Of a stretch of DNA of 64,000 bases, positions 1 to 9,719 are shown piece after piece. The DNA is from Datura wrightii. Its lineage: Eukaryota; Streptophyta; Magnoliopsida; Solanales; Solanaceae. Under the pieces are notes generated by a model. The model worked only from the letters and a program-made list of their open reading frames with translations. It made no database searches and was not told the origin of the DNA. The translations under genes were made by a program, and so were the position numbers. The stretch lies in assembly GCA_035772735.1 (NCBI GenBank), contig JASDFA010000020.1, forward strand, positions 109,647,501 through 109,711,500, in the 5' to 3' direction. Each line of letters starts with the position of its first letter. Position 1 is the stretch's first letter.

Positions 1-299
1 TCTATAAGTAAGTATTGGTGATAATCACGAGTGTATATCCAAAGAAATTATGAACCCATGTGGAATACAAACCCTAGTTATACTTTGATATTGACTTAAC
101 ACCAGAATTTTAGTATTTTTTTTAATTATTAATTTTCTTTAGAATTCCCCTATTTTGAAGTAACTACCTCGCAAGTTCAATTACCGGCTAGAATCTAGTC
201 TCCCTATTCCCTGTGGGTTCGACTCCAACCTCTAGTTGGGTTCTTTATTAACAACATTCGCTTCTCATTTCAGTAAGAGGTGTGGTTTGAGCGTTATCA
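1..299 (+). mobile_element. 5' LTR of element A, 3' part only
   Basis: Position 1 aligns with 6035 of the 3' LTR and the match runs to the LTR end. The terminal CA is at 298-299 and the PBS follows five bases later. The two copies differ by scattered substitutions and a roughly 12-base insertion near 58-70, so this is not a fresh insertion. Confidence 0.9.
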
Positions 300-304
300 A
301 AAAG

Positions 305-322
305 TGGCGCCGCTGCTGGAGA
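305..322 (+). promoter_or_regulatory. Primer binding site of element A (Asp-tRNA type)
   Basis: TGGCGCCGCTGCTGGAGA lies five bases after the LTR end. It resembles the TGGCGCCGTTGCCGGGGA type complementary to the tRNA-Asp 3' end that Athila-type elements use. Three or four positions have drifted. Confidence 0.8.
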
Positions 323-428
323 ATACAGCTGAAACTAGGTTATTAGCTTGTAATTAACTTCTTGGTAGTTATTTCTTTAATTGCATTTATTTTTATGTTT
401 TTGATATCCACAGGTTGTTCTCTAGTGA

Positions 429-2416
429 ATGCCAAGCAGTCGGAGTAGAGGAGATCCCCTTGTTCCATTAAATCCAGAAATCGAAAGAACACTGCGTAAC
501 ATGGAAAACCATGAGCAAAGAGAGGCCCGCATAGCTAAAGAAGCTAGGAAAGCTAGATCGGCAAGCTGCACTACAACATGTGGAAGATGAAGTGGTAAAT
601 GTTGGTCGACAAGGGAGGGGCAACAGAGATCATGGATTTGCCCCTCAGTACTTTGACGATGATGATGACTTAGATATTAATGAAGTCGGGTCAACTGGAG
701 CAATTGTGCCACCACCACTGCCCACTGGGCCAAATTCAACATTACAAGCACCATGATTCAGCTGCTAAATATGAAAGGGGTGTTTAGTGGACACACAGCG
801 GATGACACCAACATGCAGTTAATGAACTTCGTAGGAATATGCAAGGCGTACATATTGCCCGGAGTAAGCCAGGATGCAATACGGCTCGGACTCTTCCTTT
901 TTTCTCTATCTGGGGAAGCTACTTTGTGGATATCGGAGTTGCCCAATGACTCCACAACTAACTAGAGGAAGCTTAAACATTCCTTTTTGGAGAGATTCTT
1001 TCCCCGTCCAGGATGTTACAGCTAAAAGATGAGATCTACATTTTTCGACAGATCAAGATTGAGGCACTTCATGAAATTTGGTTGAGATTCAAAAAGAAGT
1101 TGACTAAGTGCCCCAACCACAAAATCCCAGATGATAGTTTGTTGGAAATTTTTTATAGGTCTCTAAACAATAGTAACAAGGCTGTAGCAGACACGGTAGC
1201 TGGAGGAGCATTGATGAGCCACACCTGGGAGCAAGCTGCCACCATTCTTGATGAGGTGACTAAGAAAAACAGGTCCCGACATACAAGGGAGGCTGATACA
1301 GTGGAAGACACATATGTTGTTGGTTTGACTGCAGAATAACAAAGAAAAGAAGAAGAGCGCGACCAAGAGTTGGCTCATATACGCACATCGTTGGACTTGC
1401 TGACAAAGCATATTATGAGAACCAGAGCCAAATAGGTCAATGCAGTGGGTGCTCAAGGAAGGGAGCAAGGAGTTGATCACTCTGATTCTGAGGAGGAGGC
1501 AAACTTCTTGGATAGTTAGGTGGTGGGTTTCAAAACCAACACCCAAGCATATGGACAATATGATTGGCACCAAGGTTCTGTAGATCAAGGTTGGAACTAG
1601 TATAGAGACAACTACAATAGAAATGGGTTCAGAGACAGGAGCCAAGGTCGTGAGTGCAAAGGTGATTGGAGGTGCAATAATGGATATCGCAATGACCATG
1701 CAAGATTCCATGTGACTCCCAATGCACGAGAAGGGGAGGCTGGGAAATCCAAGTTGGAGAGCATGATGGCCAAGATGTTGAAGAAGGTGAGGTCCACTGA
1801 TGATCAGCTAAAGGAGATCCGAGGTGATTTGTCAAGTATGGGTCAAAAAGTGGAATCTCATGCTACTGCCATCAAGAAAATTGAACACCAACTTGGGAAA
1901 CTATCAGCATTAATGTACCCTAGATAAAAGGGTACACTGCCTAGCAACACTGTCCAAAATCTGAAAAACGATGCACATTGCATGGCGGTGATGACTAGGA
2001 GTGGTAAAACCACAGTTGACCCCTCGTTTCCAGTTGAAGTTGAGTGGAAGAAAGAGAACATAATGGAGGATGATGATACAAGTGCTGAGAAAGAGACTGG
2101 TGAGTTACAAGAGGCCCCGAAAGGTGAGAAGGAACCTGACATGGATCAAGGGGCAACGCAAGTGCAAAAAGCTATCCCACGACCACCACCATCATTCCCC
2201 CAAAGGATTATGAAGAAGGTGGAGAATGGTAAGTTCCAAAAATTCCTTTCAATGCTTAAACAATTTCCTGTGAACATACCATCGGTTGAAGCATCAGAGC
2301 AGATGCCAGGATATCCAAAGTTTATGAAGGACCTGGTGACAAAGAAGAGATATGTGAGCTATGAGCCTATTGACAATGTGCATCACTGCAATTCCATAGC
2401 TACAAGGGTCTTAGCA
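429..2416 (+). pseudogene. gag: gag of element A (Athila-like), degenerate
   Basis: This is the capsid/nucleocapsid precursor that would package element RNA in cytoplasmic particles. The ATG at 429 opens an N-terminus MPSSRSRGDPLVPL, typical of Athila-like gag, followed by PEIERTLR. A frameshift falls near 560, and acidic DDDD and proline-rich stretches follow. The capsid core is split: 753-965 carries RLGLFLFSLSGEATLW, and after another shift in a C run near 1005, 1013-1339 carries FRQIKIEALHEIWLRFKKK and CPNHKIPD. In-frame stops occur at 1337, 1433, 1517, 1598, 1925 and 2417; several read as a former CAG or CAA codon. The C-terminal part (1712-2416) has a KSKLESMMAKML helix region and a TRSGKTTVDP segment leading into protease. 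No zinc knuckle is visible, as is usual for this gag type. Confidence 0.85.
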
Positions 2417-2890
2417 TAGAAACATAAGGACCCAGGTGCCTTCACTATACCATGTATGATTGGCAATGTCGAGTTTGCAAGGGCACTCTGTGATTTGGGA
2501 GCTAAAATTAATCTTATGCCCTTGGCTGTATTCAAGAAGTTAGGATTGGGAGCTCCTACACTGACCAATATGCGGCTACTGATGGCCGACAGAATAGTTA
2601 AGGAGCTGGTGGGGATCCTGATCGATGTGTTTGTCAAGGTAGATAAATTTATATTCCTAGCAGACTTCGTGATTCTGGATTGTGAGGTTGATTATGAGGT
2701 CCCCATCATTTTGGGGAGACTATTCCTTGCGACCGGGAGAGCTCTACTAGATGTAAAAGCTGGCCTATTGAAGTTTAGGCTGAATCAAGGGGAGGTCACA
2801 TTCAACATTTGCAAGAGAATGAAGCAACCCAAGGAATTTAGTGTGATCTTAGCACTACAGGATGAGTATGAATCACTTGATGAATTCTGA
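2417..2890 (+). pseudogene. Aspartic protease of element A
   Basis: This retropepsin-like domain would cleave the gag precursor. It is in the same frame as gag, behind the TAG at 2417, so gag-PR was once one reading frame. The catalytic loop reads CDLGAKINLMPL (D-L-G-A), and the flap/core segment MRLLMADRIVKELVG and the C-terminal VPIILGRLFLATGRALLDV follow the Athila-type pattern. The frame closes at 2888-2890 (TGA) with no RT behind it. From 2456 to the stop this domain is uninterrupted, so it is better preserved than gag. Element D (near 62580-62940) encodes a closely similar protease. Confidence 0.8.
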
Positions 2891-2925
2891 GTAGTCAAGA
2901 GATTTGCGTCGTTCCACGACGATAA

Positions 2926-3148
2926 ATTAGGCACTTCTTGGGAGGAAACCCAAGTGGTGGATTTGTGAATTATGAGTAACCAACCTACCTACATCATGCC
3001 GCAACGTTAAATCAAGAGCTTCTTGGGAGGCAACCCAAGTGGTGGACTGGTGAAGTCTGAGTAACCAGCCTACCTACGTTGTGTCGCGACACTAAATCAG
3101 GTGTTGCATGGGAGGCAACCAATGGAAGGTGAAGTTTGAGTAGCCCAA
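2926..3148 (+). repeat. Degenerate tandem repeat with GGGAGGCAACCCAAGTGGT core, about 80-bp unit
   Basis: Three imperfect units start near 2926, 3006 and 3092. Each holds a TTGGGAGGCAACCCAAG-type core, then a GTGAA..TCTGAGTAACC block and a CTACCTAC..CGCGAC block. The core is itself a short inverted repeat (CTTGGG..CCCAAG). The same core occurs right after the protease in D (about 62345-62500, two units) and in B (about 32360-32410), so it is a fixed feature of this element group. Confidence 0.75.
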
Positions 3149-4694
3149 GTATGTTCTCTTCCCTATGTTCATCTAGATGATGCTTCGGGGATGAAGCTTA
3201 CTTTTCAAAAAGGGGAGGGGTGTACTTGTGATTTTTGGAAATTTTGGTTCATCTGAGGGTTGTTCTTGCCGTGTTTCTTTTTACTCAGACATGCTATCTA
3301 GTAGAACTGGCATGTGTAGGATTTTTATTTTTTTAGTATGTTATTTTTGTTTAATTAGAAAGTATCTTAGGTGTACTTAGCCAATAAAAATGCACTAGTT
3401 TGGTTTTTGAAAAAATTGACCCTGTTTAAAAATTTTTTTTGATGCATTAGCTGTGTATTTGTGACAACATGCATGATTGTTGCGGATCTTTGGATGTCAT
3501 TTAGGTTGTCAACATGAGTAGTTTTGTTAAACCATGTATAAACCAGACAGGTGAGGTGAAAATAATTCATGTACCATGTGTGAGTGAGGTATATTAGTCA
3601 GTTCGGTATTGTGTTGTAGATCTAGAACTTGCCTGGTTGGTCTGCATAGGCTAAGGATGGTTGGTTAGGGTATGATCACAGGCCAATTTTATTTAGCTCA
3701 CTTTTAGCCTATATTGCCCTACCAAAAGTTGCATTAATCCCTTGATCCCAAGTTTGAGCCTTAATAGACCATGTTTCTTTGATTTATCGATTAACCGTAC
3801 CCATTTTTTACAATGAATCTGTTTTGGCCCTGGTCCTTGGATATTTGAACCTCAACATAAGAAAAATTCTTAAGTTGAGGGTATCTAGAGTAGGGGTGTG
3901 TAAATGGTGGGAACGGAAGAAAGGAAAAGAAAAGAAAACAAAGAAATGGTGAAAAATAAGGTGCGGTGAGCTGAAAAGAAAAGGATGAAAAATGCTGTAA
4001 ATATTGAGAAATAAAGCTCAAAGAAATTTTAAAAATGTTGAAAAAGGTTGAAAACGCACCACACCCATCCAAATGTGAATAAAAAAGAGAAAAAGGGGAA
4101 AAAGGGAATGAAAGAATAAAATGGTGAATTAGGTGAATGGTGTAGCCAATGTGTGTAGTGCCAAGGAAGGAATAGTCACTTATAAAATCTTCCATCTTTA
4201 CCATGTCCATCCCTGAGCCTACATTATAAACCATATCAAGTCCTATAGTGATCCTAACCCGACCATCTGAAAAATCAAAGAAGAGAAAATAAGGGCAAGC
4301 CTATGGTATCTGACACATAATACTTGTAACTTCTTTCTGGGAGTGAGTGCCTTACTTGCTTAGTCCCATATCATGTTTGATATTTCACATCTTAGTGGGG
4401 ACTTCATTTGTGTGTGGGTACATGGATTATGTTTTCTTTTACCGTTGGACTGTGTGGAAAATATTGGTGATGACTTGATTACCTGATGACAGATGAATGA
4501 CATGTTTTGATCCCTGTCTATGATGTTTTGAGGTTTCTTGTAATACATTAGCTGATGTTGTTCCATGAGAAAGGGTCAATAAAGTTTGTAAAGAAAGTGT
4601 AAGTTCTTCTTGAATATTGGCTGTAGTATCTTAAGTCTATTTTCTAGTTGAGCACCGTGTTTTAGTTTTTCTTTTCTTTGCCTGAGGACATGCA
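3149..4694 (+). other. Non-coding 3' interior of element A
   Basis: I see no supported gene here. A purine-rich run (AAAAAGGGGAGGGG) lies at about 3208-3221. From about 3300 on, the sequence matches in reverse the D pieces 46653-46800, 36306-36372 and 14398-15488, which is how the split D element was reassembled. Short ORFs in this stretch are A/T-rich and unlike any protein I recognise. Confidence 0.7.
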
Positions 4695-4712
4695 AAAGTC
4701 TTAAGTTGAGGG
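4684..4712 (+). promoter_or_regulatory. Polypurine end and conserved GAGGAC of element A
   Basis: GAGGAC (4684-4689) is followed 23 nt later by the LTR start. TTAAGTTGAGGG just before the LTR is the likely plus-strand priming tract. The same arrangement is present in B, C, D, E and F. Confidence 0.65.
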
Positions 4713-4884
4713 TGTTGATGTGCTGTGGATTTACAGCACTTTCGACGCTCAAAACTAAGAAAATAACATGAACTTAGGTATGTTTATATGGATATAAGAC
4801 ACTTTTTCTTTGATTGCAGGATGAATTGATGTTGGACCTAAAAATGGCAAAAGAAACCTGAAAGATGCAAAATAGGCTTAATGT

Positions 4885-5310
4885 GCAGACCACAGTACGA
4901 GTCATAGGAAAGACCTACGAGTTGTACTGAGGGCCATGAAAAGTTGCAGAAGGCTTAAGGTGCATAGAGGCAATGTACGAGTCTCAATACTAATCATACC
5001 AAGATGGTACGAGTGGTGATGAAGAAATCGTGACAAAATTCAGAAAATTTGCATAAAAGTGTTGACTCCTGCTATGGAAGGAATGTACGACCCGTGGGAA
5101 GAAGGTACGTGTCGTACCATGATGGTCGTGTTGAACTTCAGAAGAATTCCAAAGTTTCAAAATCAAACTACAAGAGATCAGTATGGGTCGTATGAAGGAG
5201 GTACGAATCGTACATGGATCCAACACTTAGCCGAAATTCTTCCAACAATGCAAGGTACAATAGGCAGCTACGAGTCGTAGGAAGATGCAACGGATCGTAA
5301 CTTGGCTCGT
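4885..5310 (+). repeat. Dyad-motif cluster (core ACGAGTCGT) in U3 of element A
   Basis: Many degenerate copies of TACGAGTCGTA or its halves occur, for example near 4896, 4916, 4978, 5007, 5105, 5187, 5205 and 5270. Each is a 9-11 bp near-palindrome. The cluster ends about 65 bp before the TATA box. Confidence 0.7.
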
Positions 5311-5374
5311 GACGACTGCGGCACTAGATATGGAAATTCATCTAGTTAGCCTAGGAAAAGGATTCTTGTGTCTG

Positions 5375-5382
5375 TATAAATA
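5375..5382 (+). promoter_or_regulatory. TATA box of the element A 3' LTR
   Basis: TATAAATA sits in a CTGTATAAATACATTTTAGG context just downstream of the dyad cluster. This is the expected place for the U3/R boundary promoter. Confidence 0.6.
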
Positions 5383-6321
5383 CATTTTAGGTTTTATTTT
5401 TATGTAGACAATTAGAGAGAAGTGGAAAAAAGTTAAGAGAACAACTAGAGACAACATTGAACAATTAAGAGAGAGAGGATTGAGTTGATTCAACTTGTGA
5501 TCAACCTTTTCTTGAATTCATCTTGTTCTTGCTATTTGTTTTTCAAGATTTTATAGAGTAATTAAAGGAAGTGTTTTCCTCAATCATTATAGTAAGTATT
5601 GATTTTTATTCTTAATCATGAATGCAAACCACAACTTTACAACTATGAGAGGCTAAAACCTCCATAGCTAGGGTTGTGGAAACCATGATGGATTAACAAG
5701 CTAGGGTTACATAAAATGATTTTAAAACCAATACTAAATACTTATATTGTATTCTTTTCATACTTAAATGTTTCTTAACGATGCACAACGTTAGGATATG
5801 CCCGAATTCTTTACTTGCTTTGGTCGAAGAGGTAGATATTAGGAAAAAACAATTACAACAGAGCCTTGATCTTGATGATCATTGTATTAACTTGAGTTGT
5901 GGTCATAGGATAGTTAAATCTAGAACTTAGTGATAACAGATAGTTTGAAACTGCTCATGAGACTTGGTTGAGTAATTGAGTATAGTCATTCAGTAGGAAC
6001 TGGTCGGTCGTTTGAATGAACCTAAGTTATCAGTTCTATAAGTAAGTATTGGTGATAATCACGAGTGTATACCCAAAGCAGTTATGAACCCAAACCCTAG
6101 TTATCCTTTGATATTGACTTAACACCAAAATTTTAATATTTTTTTAATTATTGATTTTCTTTAGAATCCCTCTATTTTGAAGTAACTAACTTACAAGTTC
6201 AATTACCGGCTATAATCCAGTCTCCCTATTCCCTATGGGGTCGACCCCAATCTCTAGTTGGGTTCTTTATTGACAACATCCACTCGTCACTGTAGTAAGA
6301 GGTGTGGTTTGAGCATTATTA

Positions 6322-7071
6322 ATGGAAAAACATGACTTACAACACCTAGGCACTGTTATGGACAATGGATCTAATTTGCGGTCTGTAAGTCCAACCGTGA
6401 ATCAAATCTGAGGGACCAAATTTCCATTAATGACTATATATACGGACCGTAGAATGAATCTATGGTCCACAGAATCATTCGTCTATTAAATTGGGAAAAT
6501 GCACCTTTGTGAAATCCATTTATGGCTCCCAGGTACGGTCTGTAGAGTCGATTTACGGACCATAGATTGGACTGTCTGTTGATCTCTCTCCTGCTCATTC
6601 TTTTAAGTTCGACTTACAAAGATATTATGCGGTTCATAGATTTAATTTACAATTTGTAGGTTGGCTTTGTCGGTCTATCTAGTGACTTAGCAAATGGGAA
6701 CTTCCACTTACGGAAGGATTTCACGACTTGTAGAATTAGTCTACAGTCCGTAGGTAACCTACAGCACCTGCACAGTGCCCTTTCTCCACTACTTTCTACT
6801 TTTATTATTTAAACTCTCGGGCACTCCTGTACTTGGTTGAAGGCTCCATACACCATATACACTCCACAACTCACATGAGGGTCATGTACTAAGTTCGGAA
6901 ATCTCTTCCAAGGGAATGAGGTGCTACAATATCTCTTCGTTGGAATCACTAGTCCTCAAATAATGATTGTGGGTACTTGTAGACTCTGAAATCCTCTAGA
7001 AATTTTATTATAGTTTTCTTTGTAATTGATAGAATCCAAGATTCTCAATCTTGCAATCAACTGACTAGAAA
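6322..7071. other. Unassigned LTR-like debris with ACGGACCGTAGA dyad cluster
   Basis: No gene is visible. Between about 6370 and 6750 there are repeated degenerate copies of TACGGACCGTAGA and its halves. They are followed by a T/A-rich TATTATTTAAACTC stretch near 6803, which resembles the U3 layout of the other LTRs here but with a different motif. Neither LTR end nor a partner copy could be placed. Confidence 0.4.
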
Positions 7072-9251
7072 TGACATGACCCAAATGGGAAGGTCATGCG
7101 GGCACCTACATCGACTCTAACTCGATAGAAGAACCCATTTTAAAACAACATGACTCTCCCAAGATCTAGTCTAGACAGGTACAAGAGATCTACTTTGAAT
7201 ACTGACAAAATCAAATGACACATTTACACCTGCGGGGAGAATGCAGAAGCTGATGCTGAGTGCCGCCTTGTCCATCATAAAACTGCCAATTACCCGCCAC
7301 AACCTACACCCAAAAAAAGGTATAGCAAGATAGTATCAGTATACCACATGTACCAGTAGGCATCACCGACCGACTAAAATTAGTTCACGCAATAGTATAT
7401 ACTCAACATGAAATTGTCTAATCTTTACTAGTCACAACAAACATATACAAAATCCAAGTCTAAATCTCGATTAGATCCTCATTGACGTACACAATTACAC
7501 CTATACATAAACACCCATGAAAATGCACTACAATTTCCACCACTCAAACTTAACAATCAATTCATCAACTTCCCAATTCCTATGATGGTACTGTCGTCTT
7601 GCTGCAACGAAGACTTGACCACTACCGCGATCCCACAACTGTGAAGAAACACCTGCTGCAGCAGTAATCCACTTCAATAGTGTCTCATCATTCCTAAGTC
7701 TTCTCTTCTTCAACTTCCCCTTACCCATCAGCTGCTTTAATTTTCATTAATTAAACCCGTTTCAATTAGTCATATTCATTCAACTACTCCGTGATATTAT
7801 ACCTACAACGATTATCTTTTATTTAGTTATCGTTGACCTTCAATAAACCTCCTTGTCCTCTGCAATATCTCAGCTCTACACCTATTAGTAGAACCACTCT
7901 CCCACTAAGGATCAACCCAACACGAAAATTATAGATTTGAATACCCATTACAGAACCAATAACCAAAATCAACCTAGCTCAAATTTATTAGACTCAGCCC
8001 AATTCGGACGATCACCATGCATTACGTGCAACAACATCAATATACCTTTACAAACAATCATTAAGTAACACAATTAAACCATCATCTATAAAATAATCAA
8101 TCATACTAGTGAAGTCATATCCACATAGGAATACGGATACATGTATATATCTGCACCTCCCTAATCTCACTATGTATCTCTCACATCATGTCTGAATCAC
8201 ATTGATATATCAAGTATCACATTTGCATATATGAACGTCTGTCACACATATGCATACACATGCTAGAGGGTTTTATTTTTGCCCTTCCAGTCATGACTTG
8301 CAGGGGACTCTAAAATTCTGTGTACTGTATCGGTGTGGTACCCGCTCTCACTTATATGCTTGTTCGGATGCTCACCTCAGACATGAGCCACTCACACCAT
8401 AACTGCTTATTCGGATGCTCATCTCAGGCGCGAGCCACTCATATCATAACTGCTCACCCGAATGTTCACCTCGGGCACGAACAATTTATATCCAAGTATT
8501 TATACACATGTCCCAGTCGCACTCAACTGCTCGTCCAGATGCTCACCTCGGACACGAGCCTCTCAACCCAGAGTAAGGATGTGTTACCCATTCATCTTCA
8601 GCATCTTTCATCATGCTATTAATCAATCACCACATAGGAAGGATCACCAGTTCACCTCAATTGTCACAATTTCACTTACAGTTAAAGAATAACGTTCACA
8701 ATTCAATCAATCTAGAGTTCATTCAAACAACATGATTAAAACACTGAAATATTCAACGCAATCATTGTCCAAAGACCATTCAAATACATCGATCAAATCA
8801 TCAATAACCAAGGCATTAGTCATAGTCCTGTTGCTCATGTTTTTGAATTACATCTAAGCTATATAGGGAAAATTATACATATATCTATAAGTACGCAAAA
8901 GTGTTAAAATACTTACACTCCTATTTATGGAACCCTATGTTGTATTCCGTTTTCCATTATTTATTAGTCCACCCTCATGAATTCTCACTATTCAAGGACA
9001 ATATAATTATGAGACTCCCACCTATCAAGTCACCCCTAATTTAAGAGAAAATCGCTCATGCTACTTCTCCGCATTTAGCGTAGTTATTAACTCGTTACCA
9101 ACTCATTGTCACACAACAACTAAGTTATTTCAATTTCTCCCTTGACTCAGCAATTCTATCAAAATTTCATATTAATACACATCTTAATACTTACAATAGT
9201 CATCAATATCCCATTAAGAAATACCCCTCTCGGATATACCGTTAAAACAAC
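7072..9251 (-). mobile_element. Degenerate Tekay-like LTR fragment, probably minus orientation
   Basis: The left edge reads TGACATGACCCAAATGGG, similar in style to the TGTCACGACCC edge of element F in the same orientation. Phrases such as AGTATCAGTATACCACATGTACCAGTAGGCATC are of the kind seen in long chromoviral LTRs. There is no PBS on the left and no coding sequence. The right edge is taken as the start of LTR I at 9252; the true end is uncertain. Confidence 0.4.
8350..8575. repeat. Short tandem array (TCGGATGCTCACCTCGGACACGAGCC type)
   Basis: Four or five imperfect units of about 45-60 bp occur, with a core TGCT(C/T)(G/A)TTCGGATGCTCACCTC followed by GACACGAGCC. Cores are near 8360, 8406, 8455 and 8530. 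Open frames across it are by-products of the repeat. Confidence 0.7.
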
Positions 9252-9717
9252 TGATGAGTTTGTAATTTACCAACTCATTTGACTTTTTAAGCATGAGCTG
9301 TTGCTTTGGTTTCATATAAATTAGGAAGGTTGTATGCTTTTCCTCTTTGTTTGGGAAGGTATTTGACTTAGACAAAGAAAATGAAAGAATTGAACTAAAA
9401 GCAATCTACTAAAGAAAAAGGGACAGACATGCCACATATGGGCACATGCGAAACACAAATGCCAAGCAAGAGAATCTAGAAATGTGCTAACAATATACTT
9501 GTGAGTAGAAGATTGGCATTTACGGACCACAGATGCCACCACAGATGACTTATAAAGAGCACTATCTAGGCCAGAGGAGTGACCTGTAAGCCGCAAATCT
9601 GTACCTACAAAACGCAAGTCTCGCGTAAGTGATCTGCGTCACTGTTGAGGGAAATATCATCTAGATTGATCATAAGTGTACCTAAGAAGCTTCCAAGGGA
9701 AATTTTGAAAAGCTATG
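9252..9717 (+). mobile_element. LTR fragment I: 5' part of a B-family LTR, interrupted by element D
   Basis: It begins TGATGAGTTTGTAATTTACC and continues with AACTCATTTGACTTTTTAAGCATGAGC. This aligns over several hundred bases, in plus orientation, with the start of both B LTRs read on the minus strand (16881 downward and 36305 downward). No polypurine tract precedes it, so it is a 5' LTR or a solo LTR. The rest of the LTR should lie right of the window, beyond D. Confidence 0.7.
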
Positions 9718-9719
9718 TG

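Larger units (their letters stand above)
1..6321 (+). mobile_element. Element A: Athila-like gag-protease-only LTR retrotransposon, 5' end truncated by window
   Basis: Bases 1-299 repeat the end of 4713-6321, which sets the LTRs. Between them are a PBS (305-322), a degenerate gag (from 429), an aspartic protease (to 2890), about 1.8 kb of non-coding DNA and a polypurine end. There is no reverse transcriptase, RNase H or integrase, and the 4.4-kb interior has no room for them. This fits the non-autonomous gag-bearing type described in plants as TR-GAG. Element D on the minus strand is the same family but keeps an extra ORF3 block that A lacks. About 1.3 kb of the 5' LTR lies left of the window, so the left target-site copy cannot be seen. 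Confidence 0.85.
4713..6321 (+). mobile_element. 3' LTR of element A
   Basis: It starts TGTTGATGTGCTGTGG right after the polypurine end and stops at the position matching base 299, with the terminal CA mutated to TA. Length is 1609 bp. U3 holds a cluster of TACGAGTCGTA-like dyads (4885-5310) and a TATA box follows. The same-family LTR of D is at 12928-14397 on the other strand. Confidence 0.88.

Noticed and set aside
1163..1711. 182-codon minus-strand frame
   Set aside because: Antisense shadow of the gag of element A.
3205..3225. Internal purine run of A as a central polypurine tract
   Set aside because: A similar but shorter run exists in D near 46885, but there is no evidence of use and purine runs are frequent here.
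7528..7728. 66-codon basic frame on the minus strand
   Set aside because: It lies inside LTR-like debris, has no recognisable domain, and resembles chance frames in other LTR regions.
8320..8692. Two overlapping frames of 76-100 codons
   Set aside because: Produced by the tandem array at 8350-8575; repeated Ser/His/Thr segments only.
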